From a virus, in IMG/VR virus record IMGVR_UViG_3300047319_000420, positions 1 through 31,036 of that record: a stretch of 31,036 bases of DNA; one strand, 5' to 3'. The position numbers were made by a program, and so were the translations under genes. How positions within the stretch are numbered: position 1 is the stretch's first letter; each line of letters starts with the position of its first letter. The notes under the pieces were generated by a model. That model made no database searches. It saw only the letters and a program-made list of their open reading frames with translations, and had not been told where the DNA came from. Positions 13,955-21,169 of this stretch are shown piece after piece.

Positions 13955-15517
13955 CTAGTAGTAGGTCACGTCACGGGCATGTTCCCAGTCGGCGTAATCC
14001 GACTTGGCAATCGCCCATGTCCGCGAGGTTGTTGGCGGATAATGATCTCGGAACCACATCCAAATCTGTCCGGCTCTCGACAGCAGCGTCATCTGGAGCC
14101 CACCCGGCTTGGCTGCCGTCAGAGCCGCGAGGGTGCTGGCTGAGCTAGGCGTCTCACTCGCGTAGGTGATGAACGTAATGTGGTAGGCTCGATCCTGTCC
14201 GGGAAAGTTGGGGTCATACCGCTCATAGACAAACACGTTCTGGTTCCCTGTCAGCGTTGCCTGAGCGGCCTTGACCATGCGAGCGCGCGTTCCACGATGC
14301 CAGCCTGGAGCGTCGAGGATCTCGGCGCGCTTGACATCATTCGTCTGGTTGGTGAACGTGATCGTCGGAATCCCTACGAACTGCGCCAGCCAGTCCAGGA
14401 ACTTCGATGGCACATTGTTGATGTCCACGACGAGCTGCCAGCCAGGATCGACGGCCAGCGCATACGGCTCATGGACGGTGTAAGCGATCGACTTGAAGAA
14501 GTTCAGCATTGGCCAGCCAAGACTCTCGTCGGCCCAGGCGAGCGGCAGCATCGCGTTGTACATGATGTACGTGAACGGCCCATCGAGTGCCGGCACGTCT
14601 CGCGGATCTGGCGGTGGCGGTGGTGGCGCAGGTGTCGGCGGCTTGATTGGCGGATAGACTGGGATGACAGTCGATCCTGTTGCGACAGCCGATGTCGCCG
14701 TAGCCGTAGCGTACGTTGCGTTGACGACCATCTTGCTCTTTGCTGGCAACGCTCCCGCAGTCGAGGTAGCCGCCGCAGCTACCGGGGCCATCCTTGGACT
14801 AGCACTCGGTGACGCGGCCGTTGCAACAGCCGGGACAGCGATCCCTGAAAGAGATTTGAACGTCGTCGCCGGGATGGCCGACGCCGTAGCGACGGCTGGG
14901 GCTGCCTGCCCTCTGACGCCGAGCGAGCCACCACCAAAGTTGTCTAGGGCTACAGAATAGCTCCCTGAGATCCTCAAACCAAAGTACTGATTACTGACGA
15001 CACCCCAGTAGGTATCAGTGTAGTTGCATTGCAGAACCCAGGCACCAGTGGAGTTGTTCCATGCATAGCACCAGATCTGCATGCCGGTCGTACCGGACGG
15101 CTCGAAGTACACCCAGAGTCTCGTGCAGTTTGAGGTGCCTCCGTTGTTCGATGCGATCGTCGTGTCCGCTGAGGCGACCATTCGGTTCAGCCGGTAGATG
15201 TCATTCGCCTGATCACAGACGAAGCGCCATCCATTCCCTACCGAGGTAAGACCAAAGATCAACTGGAAGTTGGCTCCTCCGGTGAAACTCGCTAGGTCTA
15301 TGTAACACTCAGCGCCACCAGCAGCATTCAATAATGTGTTGTAGTAACTAGAGCAAGGAATGTTCTGCCCAATGTATCCTACAGCATTATTGCCACCGAT
15401 CTTGAGGGAACTTTCTCCGCTCAGAGCAGGCGATGACCAAGCCGACCCGAGTGATCCCGAGTCAGCACGGTTGAAGGCATCGAGAATCGCTGTCTGTGGG
15501 GCTGCTCCAGGCGGCAT
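13955..15517 (-). CDS. Baseplate wedge protein gpI fused to a lectin-like domain
   Basis: 520 aa with four parts. Residues about 8-195 look like a LamG/concanavalin-type jelly roll (DAFNRADSGSLGSAW at the start, ALDNFGGGSLG at the end). Residues about 196-285 are Ala/Val/Pro/Thr repeats. Residues about 285-310 are a proline-rich hinge (PPTPAPPPPPPDP). Residues about 315-520 resemble P2 gpI/Tail_P2_I, with FLDWLAQFVGIP, then KRAEILDAPGWHRGTRARM and a conserved YERYD. In P2-like phages gpI joins the baseplate wedge after gpJ and anchors the fibre, and the gene order here (gp25-like, gpJ, gpI, fibre) agrees. The start codon overlaps the gpJ stop by one base (TAATG). The lectin-like addition at the N-terminus is unusual for gpI and might project to bind glycans. 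Confidence 0.75.
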   Translation of the reverse strand: MPPGAAPQTAILDAFNRADSGSLGSAWSSPALSGESSLKIGGNNAVGYIGQNIPCSSYYNTLLNAAGGAECYIDLASFTGGANFQLIFGLTSVGNGWRFVCDQANDIYRLNRMVASADTTIASNNGGTSNCTRLWVYFEPSGTTGMQIWCYAWNNSTGAWVLQCNYTDTYWGVVSNQYFGLRISGSYSVALDNFGGGSLGVRGQAAPAVATASAIPATTFKSLSGIAVPAVATAASPSASPRMAPVAAAATSTAGALPAKSKMVVNATYATATATSAVATGSTVIPVYPPIKPPTPAPPPPPPDPRDVPALDGPFTYIMYNAMLPLAWADESLGWPMLNFFKSIAYTVHEPYALAVDPGWQLVVDINNVPSKFLDWLAQFVGIPTITFTNQTNDVKRAEILDAPGWHRGTRARMVKAAQATLTGNQNVFVYERYDPNFPGQDRAYHITFITYASETPSSASTLAALTAAKPGGLQMTLLSRAGQIWMWFRDHYPPTTSRTWAIAKSDYADWEHARDVTYY

Positions 15518-16998
15518 TAGTCCACCGTCACCACGATCGAGCCAGCAGTCGGGAGGGCCACGTCGCCAGGCATAGCGATGTCTACGACGTTGGGCGATCC
15601 GTTATGGAGCGCCGTCGTTAGGTTGACGATGTAGTTGACACCGATCACGTTGTTGACGACCTGGGCAACTTCCAGGAAGCGTAGGTGCGTATCGTTCAGC
15701 CACTCGGTGCTGTCGTTCAGGGGCACACCCCACTTGGATGGATCGAGATAACTCTGAAGAGCAGCGACAACAGCAGCCTGTAGCGCCACCTTGTCGGTGC
15801 CAGGATTCGCTACCACTTCGACCTGGACATCAAATTCCTGATACTTCGGATCCACCACCGGGACTACGAAATTGACTTCACGCAGGCTGTCGAGATAGCT
15901 CGCTAGTGTCGTCCTGACGTTACCGGCGACTGGCTGCCCGAACTCGTCCACCGGGAATACAGACACATACCGCTCGACGTTGTACGCAGTCGCAACTCCA
16001 GCAGTCACCGTGGTCACTGTGGCAGTGTGAGTCGTTCCACCCGTCAGCAGCGTCCCGTTCGATGTCATCTGGGCAACGTTGGTTCCGGCTAGTGTGCCGA
16101 TGAATGTGACGCTGTATGGTGTCGTCGCGCCTGCGTTCCCAGGCCCACCCGTTACCGCCACGTTGTTGGGGCCGATGCTGGATAGCGCCGCTAGTGCTGC
16201 CTGAAGAGCAGCCGCTGTGACGTTGAAGGCTAGCGCCGCTGTCGTCTGCCCGCCGAAGGTGAGTGTGAAAGTCCCTGCGGTAGCGTCTACAGCAACACGC
16301 TGGACTTCGTTAACTGAAGGCACCAGACCGTCGATCGCGACGGCTCGCCAGACACCAGCGATGTTCTTGGCCATGGCGGCGAAGTCCGGCGCGAGGATCG
16401 GACGCGGAGCCATCAACTGGAGCTGCTCAACTAGGTGGTCAAGGTATTCGTCGTCAGTCTGTCCATCCTGGCCGCCCATCGTCTGTCCCTCGACGGTCAC
16501 ACTAGCTACGAACGCGAGGATGTCCAGAAGCTCAGCATCGCCGGTGAGCCCGGAGCTAGCAGCGCCCTCGAAGACGGCCGTGATACCTACGGCAGCAGTG
16601 TCAGTGACGGTGTTGCCCGGAGCTACGATGTAGTCAACGTTGGTCTCGAATGGGTAGTAGTTGCCTGAGGCATCACGTATCTGGATCTGGGTTCCGGCAG
16701 GGATCGTGTAGCCAAGATCGTCAATCATCGTCCAGGTCGTGTAGCCGGTCGCGTTGCTCGCCTCGACAGGGACGATCCCCATCAAAGTCTGACCGAAGTA
16801 TTTGAAGATGGCCGTAGGTACGAGGCTGGTGATGTCTCGGAGCTGCCCGATCATCCGGGCCATGCACTCGATCAACCAGACTTCAAAGTTGCCCTCGGCA
16901 GGGATCCAGCCAGGATACTCCGTTTGGAGGAAGTCGAAGCTGTCCTGCGCCAGGATCTGCGGGTCAGTCTCGATAGGCGGGCTGAGATAACTAGGCAC
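15517..16998 (-). CDS. Baseplate J-like protein with inserted domain
   Basis: Predicted wedge protein of 493 aa. Blocks typical of Baseplate_J are present: the N-terminal FEVWLIECMARMIGQLRD, GYTIPAGTQIQI, the central QTDDEYLDHLVEQLQLMAPRP, then the C-terminal YVSVFPVDEFGQPV, LDSLREVNFVVPVVDPKYQ and NDSTEWLNDTHLRFLEVAQVV. Between two of them, at roughly nt 15990-16310, sits an about 105-residue Thr/Ala/Gly-rich insert (VQRVAVDATAGTFTLTFGGQ...AALQAALAAL...VTGGPGN...TFIGTLAGTNV) that looks like a compact domain found as a repeat in actinobacterial and phage surface proteins. GTG 16998 with GGAGG upstream is preferred to ATG 17046, which would overlap the previous gene by 56 bases. Confidence 0.85.
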   Translation of the reverse strand: MPSYLSPPIETDPQILAQDSFDFLQTEYPGWIPAEGNFEVWLIECMARMIGQLRDITSLVPTAIFKYFGQTLMGIVPVEASNATGYTTWTMIDDLGYTIPAGTQIQIRDASGNYYPFETNVDYIVAPGNTVTDTAAVGITAVFEGAASSGLTGDAELLDILAFVASVTVEGQTMGGQDGQTDDEYLDHLVEQLQLMAPRPILAPDFAAMAKNIAGVWRAVAIDGLVPSVNEVQRVAVDATAGTFTLTFGGQTTAALAFNVTAAALQAALAALSSIGPNNVAVTGGPGNAGATTPYSVTFIGTLAGTNVAQMTSNGTLLTGGTTHTATVTTVTAGVATAYNVERYVSVFPVDEFGQPVAGNVRTTLASYLDSLREVNFVVPVVDPKYQEFDVQVEVVANPGTDKVALQAAVVAALQSYLDPSKWGVPLNDSTEWLNDTHLRFLEVAQVVNNVIGVNYIVNLTTALHNGSPNVVDIAMPGDVALPTAGSIVVTVD

Positions 16999-17344
16999 TG
17001 GAGCCTCCAGTCTGGATTCTAGCGACTCTCGCCTTGACGATGTCATCCAGCAATGTGATCCCGCTCAGGGCCTGCTCGTAGAGAACTTCCGACCGAGGCT
17101 CCCAGACGCTCACTTTGTCGGCGATCTCGCCTAGGTCGATCTCGTTCTGCGTGAACGTCTGGTCGGCGATTCCGAACGCCATCAACTCCGGCCGCCAGTT
17201 CTCAGGGCAGCGGATGACCGCTTGTACGCAGTCGTAGACATCATCCAGCGTATCCTGCTCGTTCACGTCCACACCGCCGACTCCCCAGGCCAGCATCGTG
17301 AAGGGAATCGAGATGTGGGGAGTCAGTACGTCCTTACTTCTCAT
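16991..17344 (-). CDS. gp25/gpW-like baseplate wedge protein
   Basis: 117 aa, the usual size for the T4 gp25/P2 gpW family, a lysozyme-like inner wedge component that nucleates sheath contraction. The segment RPELMAFGIADQTF followed by ADKVSVWEPRSEVLYEQ (about residues 51-90) corresponds to the family block 'P..FGi.d....' and 'W.PR..v'. The N-terminal part has a helix with DTLDDVYDCVQAVIRCPENW, as in other actinophage versions. Start and stop overlap neighbours (ATGA with the spike gene). Its place directly before gpJ matches the conserved order in contractile phages. Confidence 0.75.
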   Translation of the reverse strand: MRSKDVLTPHISIPFTMLAWGVGGVDVNEQDTLDDVYDCVQAVIRCPENWRPELMAFGIADQTFTQNEIDLGEIADKVSVWEPRSEVLYEQALSGITLLDDIVKARVARIQTGGSSA

Positions 17345-18225
17345 AGATAGTCACTCCATGGGAAACCTGTTCCCGGATCGGTGTGGTCGTTGTCAGGAAC
17401 GTCAATATGCCCGAACCAGCCAGACTGCGCCCAGTTCTGCCCTCGGTTGGCTGGAGCGCCTCGGTACGTCATCGGGACGCCGACGCTGCCCATCAGCCCT
17501 TGCAGAGCAGATTTGATCGGGGTGAGCCAAGAGCGCCACTGACCTGTCGTGTAGTTCGCTGCTCCGCTCGGCGCGATGATCTCGATCTGACACATGATCT
17601 CGAAGTCGTGGGCTGCCGTCGCGTCGGATGAGACACCGACCGGCTCGAACTGAGTGATGCGGACTTGTCCGTTGTCCGTCCCGATCGCGAAGTTGGGGAA
17701 GTATGCCGACGCCATGAAGTCTATCTGCCCATTGTAGTCGCCGGCACCCTCGGTGTCGTGGATGACTCCGCGCTGTACCGATGACGTGACTGGGACTCCA
17801 GCCCCGCCACCCTCGCCCGATCCCTTCTGGATTCTCTGCTCGACCGGGTGGCCGCCGACCGACTTGAGAATCCCACTAGCCGGAGGAGCAGTGCTGGGAG
17901 GATACTTGGAGCTGGGGTTCGGAGGGCGCACCGCTGAGCTAGTGTTGTCGGTGAAAGGCCACCAGCATGGGATCCACATATTGCGTCGGTTGTCGTAGAT
18001 CGCGAGCGCGAGATCTCCTTGGTGCGGCAGACTCTGCGCGTCGCGGCTCTGCCAGACGCATGGGCCCCAGACAAGAGTGTCACTGAAGTCAGGAATGAGT
18101 ACCCACATTGGATCGCTAAAGTCCTGGACATCGACTGCAACTTCAGCGTACCAAGCACCACTGAAGTCTATAGTCTCCTGGTTATCAGGCTTCAGTAGCT
18201 CGACGAGTTGTTGAGTCTGTGGCAT
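17341..18225 (-). CDS. Tail spike (gpV/gp5-like) with C-terminal amidase domain
   Basis: 294 aa with two domains. The N-terminal about 90 residues read as an OB fold of the gpV/gp5 kind (GAWYAEVAVDVQD...LPHQGDLALAIYDN...WIPCWWPF). A Pro/Ser/Gly linker (about 95-145) follows. Residues about 150-294 match an N-acetylmuramoyl-L-alanine amidase/PGRP domain: H156 in GVIHDTEG, E215 in CQIEI, and GHIDVPDNDHTDPG, giving H281 and D283 as further zinc ligands (Asp replaces the Cys of T7 lysozyme). The likely role is to sit at the tip of the tail tube and cut peptidoglycan during DNA entry. The gene begins in a one-base TAATG overlap with the hub gene. The amidase assignment is stronger than the OB assignment. 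Confidence 0.8.
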   Translation of the reverse strand: MPQTQQLVELLKPDNQETIDFSGAWYAEVAVDVQDFSDPMWVLIPDFSDTLVWGPCVWQSRDAQSLPHQGDLALAIYDNRRNMWIPCWWPFTDNTSSAVRPPNPSSKYPPSTAPPASGILKSVGGHPVEQRIQKGSGEGGGAGVPVTSSVQRGVIHDTEGAGDYNGQIDFMASAYFPNFAIGTDNGQVRITQFEPVGVSSDATAAHDFEIMCQIEIIAPSGAANYTTGQWRSWLTPIKSALQGLMGSVGVPMTYRGAPANRGQNWAQSGWFGHIDVPDNDHTDPGTGFPWSDYL

Positions 18226-20441
18226 TAGTCGATGTAGTTCTTGACGGTTGGTCTGGCACTGTGATGGAGGATCTGCCAGTCGTTCTCGTCGCCGAAGGTA
18301 GTCTGGGATGGCCCTGGCGTGCTTCCACCATGACTAATCATCTTAGTCGCAGTCCCATTCCAGTCTTCGATGAAGACAGCCGTGTGCTCGTGATCGCCTC
18401 CGACAGCAGGGCCGTTCGACCAGATGACCACGTCGGCCATCTGCGCCTGGCCCTGGGGGATCGTTCTGCCATTGGGATACATAGTCGCAGTGCTTCCTCC
18501 ACCCCAGTTGTTCTGGCAGGGATCGTACTTCTCCTTGAGCTTGCTGCCCCAGCAGTAACACTGGATGACAAACCCGGAACAGTCCATCCTCTCCGGCCAG
18601 AAACCGGGCTTCTTGTTGATGGGATCTGAAGGTGAGCGGTAGTATGGCGGTGGGCCCTTCGCCCCGCTGACCGCCCAAGCAGCGATCGAGTGACGAATGT
18701 CGTCGCCGACGATCGGGCTTGTGGCCGGTGGGACAACCTCGCCACCGGTGGTAGTGCCAGGCTGGAAGATATTGCTAGTGGTAGTCGGCTCGGGGAACTT
18801 CGGCTTGGGCTTGATGCAGGTAACGGTGACTTCATGGCTGAACAAGCTGCGCTCGTACGCGCTCACCAGCCAGTCGCCATCCACGATGCCCATGTCTTCG
18901 AGCTTGATGACGTTACCAGGATCGACTGGCCATTCCTCGATCCGAGTGTGTATTGTGCATGTAGCGTTCATCTTGTTGACATCGTAGTCGAAGTCGATGT
19001 AACTAACGCCCTGCTCAAACTCCTTGAAGGTAAAGTCCACCGGCTTGGCAAAGAGCCAATCGCCCGGAGCGAACACGAGATAGTCACCCAACATGAAAGC
19101 GTACCAGTTGACCTCGCTCGCCATCCGCTGGATACATGTCCAGCTGTTCTCGTTCTCGAACCGGCGTACGCCCTTCTTTGATCGGGGCGCACCACGATGC
19201 CATTGAGAGTTAGTGCCTCCGCTGCTGCCGGCCGTCAGGAAGGTCGGAGGAATATCCGGCACCTTGCCGAATGGCTGCCCGCCTGCTCCAGCCGTGATGG
19301 CCGTACCACTCTTTGGCTGCTGGCTCTTGGGCAGCGTAGTCGTGATGTCGCCTCCCGACCAGCCCCAGGCAGTAACAATGCGCTCGGCCTCGATGCGGAA
19401 CTCGCCACCCCTACCAAAGAAGTCGTATCCGCTCACAACCTGCGTTCGGTTAGCCAGCTCGTTCACCGAGACATTCGGATACTGCTTGTCTACCGCGTTA
19501 CACGCCGCGACCGCCCCCTTGTGCGTTCCATCACCGATCGCGTCCGTGCGCACATTGCCGCTCGCGGGCCAGTAGAACGGATCTTGCTGCCAGACTCCTC
19601 GATGCGGGTGTCCGGTCAGAATGCTCACGGGGCTCTGGGAAAACTCCAAATTGCGTAGAGTGGACTCGTGGATCCCGATCATGATGACGGTGACCGCGAC
19701 CTTACGCCGGACGTTCATCGAGGAGCAGACATCCATGATCGTGTTGATGATGTCGATCTGTGCAGAGTTCGCCGGAACACCATCAACGTAGATGGTCTTC
19801 TTAGTCGCTGGCTTCACCGAGACGTATGGGTCACGGATGTAAGGTGAGCTAGGCGTCTGTAGTCCGAGAACAGAGTTGATCAATTTCTGTGGGATATTCT
19901 TTCCGGCGCATGGAGCCTCGTAGTTGAGACTCTTGTCGGTAGCGGCTGCTTCCAGAACGAGGCGCCAGATGAACTGGCATCGGCTGCCCCAAGTCTTCGG
20001 GAGTAGGAGCAGCTTGCCGTACGTGCGCAGGTTGGCGGTGTGGGCATCCTCGAAAGTGAGATCGAGCTGGTCGCCATTCTTCGATCCCTGCACGAGCGTC
20101 CACCAGCGGCTCTGGAGAAAGACCTGCGACTTGTGGCGAATGATGTTCTTGCCTCGTAGGATCTTCCGGTCGTAGTCGTCCAGCGAGATTGTCACGGTAT
20201 GCGCGCCGTCGATCGTGAGCTTGATCTTGGCTCCGTCGGCGATCACGCGCTCCCGGATGTTCTCGACTTTGTTGCCCTCGACCCAGACCCAAAGATCACC
20301 GATGTCCGTCGCCATGCCCCAGCTATCGGCTGGCTTGTTTCCTGCGCCACGATCCACCGGCGAATTAGGGCTGAGAGGAACAGTCGTCTTGGGAGGCGCT
20401 GGCGTAGCACCGCCGCCACCTTTGGGAGGAGAGAAGGCCAT
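18225..20441 (-). CDS. Baseplate hub protein with NlpC/P60 peptidase domain
   Basis: 738 aa. The N-terminal 40 residues are Pro/Gly-rich and flexible. Residues about 45-130 (WVWVEGNKVENI...KLTIDGAHTVTISLDDYDRKIL) and the long middle resemble the gpD/gp27-type hub that forms the ring around the spike. Residues about 580-738 look like an NlpC/P60 cysteine peptidase: ERMDCSGFVIQCYCW with the catalytic Cys at about 617, then MADVVIW and HEHTAVFIED with the candidate His at about 682, and a later HGG. Such enzymes cut peptide links in peptidoglycan. Its start makes a TAATG overlap with the LysM gene. With the neighbouring amidase spike this gives two wall-cutting activities on one baseplate. The peptidase call is firm; the hub call rests on position and the N-terminal half. 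Confidence 0.8.
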   Translation of the reverse strand: MAFSPPKGGGGATPAPPKTTVPLSPNSPVDRGAGNKPADSWGMATDIGDLWVWVEGNKVENIRERVIADGAKIKLTIDGAHTVTISLDDYDRKILRGKNIIRHKSQVFLQSRWWTLVQGSKNGDQLDLTFEDAHTANLRTYGKLLLLPKTWGSRCQFIWRLVLEAAATDKSLNYEAPCAGKNIPQKLINSVLGLQTPSSPYIRDPYVSVKPATKKTIYVDGVPANSAQIDIINTIMDVCSSMNVRRKVAVTVIMIGIHESTLRNLEFSQSPVSILTGHPHRGVWQQDPFYWPASGNVRTDAIGDGTHKGAVAACNAVDKQYPNVSVNELANRTQVVSGYDFFGRGGEFRIEAERIVTAWGWSGGDITTTLPKSQQPKSGTAITAGAGGQPFGKVPDIPPTFLTAGSSGGTNSQWHRGAPRSKKGVRRFENENSWTCIQRMASEVNWYAFMLGDYLVFAPGDWLFAKPVDFTFKEFEQGVSYIDFDYDVNKMNATCTIHTRIEEWPVDPGNVIKLEDMGIVDGDWLVSAYERSLFSHEVTVTCIKPKPKFPEPTTTSNIFQPGTTTGGEVVPPATSPIVGDDIRHSIAAWAVSGAKGPPPYYRSPSDPINKKPGFWPERMDCSGFVIQCYCWGSKLKEKYDPCQNNWGGGSTATMYPNGRTIPQGQAQMADVVIWSNGPAVGGDHEHTAVFIEDWNGTATKMISHGGSTPGPSQTTFGDENDWQILHHSARPTVKNYID

Positions 20442-21169
20442 TAGCTGATCGGCACCTTGAGCTTCTCTCCACCCTTGAATGGCGTGAATGGGTTAGTTAG
20501 ATTGTTCAAGTCGGCGATCTCCGTCCATCGCTTGTAGTCGCCAAGCTGCTTCGCTGCGATCGAGTTCAGGGTGTCGCCTGCCTTGGCGACGTAGAGAGTC
20601 GTGGCCACGGCAGTCGAGGTAGTTGAAGGACTGTAACCGTATGTCGTCCGGCTGTAGCTGCGCGTGGGCGTGCCCTTCGAGGCGGTGCTCTTGGCTTTGG
20701 ACGATGCGCGAGTCTTACTAGCCAGAGACTTCACGATGATGTCCTCGGGCACATACTGCCAGAACATGATGGTCAACTTCTGCCGAACCAGGATGCCCTT
20801 CTCGTTCCTGTTGGTATCTCCCCAGGTGATGGTGTCGATAACCCATGTCAGATCTGTATGTGGTACGAACCCAGCGAGGGTGACATGTGGAGGAGCGAGT
20901 GTCCCGTCGATCGGCAGAGCCATGCTCTCTAGCGTCTTGACTTGACCAGACACATCCTTGTCGGCAGCGAAGCCATCGAACACAATGCCAATCTGCATCT
21001 TGAGCGCGTTCTTCCCCGGCCAATCAACGTAGGCTGTCCGGCGAGCGCGCTGGACTTCCTGCCAGCCACCATAACCGTCCGTGACCGTTGGCGTCGTGTC
21101 ATCGAGCAGAGCCGAGACGGAGCCGCTCGCGGATCGGATCGTAATGTACTGTTGCGGAGACGCCATCAT
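20441..21169 (-). CDS. LysM-containing baseplate/tail protein
   Basis: 242 aa. The C-terminal about 50 residues form a LysM domain: YVAKAGDTLNSIAAKQLGDYKRW, then EIADLNNL...PFKGGEKLKVP, the classic gp53/XkdP-type layout in which a tail protein between tape measure and hub ends in LysM. The N-terminal about 150 residues are beta-rich (YVDWPGKNALKMQIGIVFDG...VTLAGFVPHTDLTWVIDTI) and include the segment often seen in baseplate proteins that bind the tape-measure end. A Ser/Thr/Lys-rich linker (about 150-185) joins them. Two adjacent ATGs (21169, 21166) are possible; the first overlaps the tape-measure stop as ATGA. Confidence 0.8.
   Translation of the reverse strand: MMASPQQYITIRSASGSVSALLDDTTPTVTDGYGGWQEVQRARRTAYVDWPGKNALKMQIGIVFDGFAADKDVSGQVKTLESMALPIDGTLAPPHVTLAGFVPHTDLTWVIDTITWGDTNRNEKGILVRQKLTIMFWQYVPEDIIVKSLASKTRASSKAKSTASKGTPTRSYSRTTYGYSPSTTSTAVATTLYVAKAGDTLNSIAAKQLGDYKRWTEIADLNNLTNPFTPFKGGEKLKVPIS

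Noticed and set aside
14180-14812. 210-aa plus-strand frame opposite the gpI fusion
   Set aside because: Arg/Ser-rich end and no family resemblance; antisense shadow.
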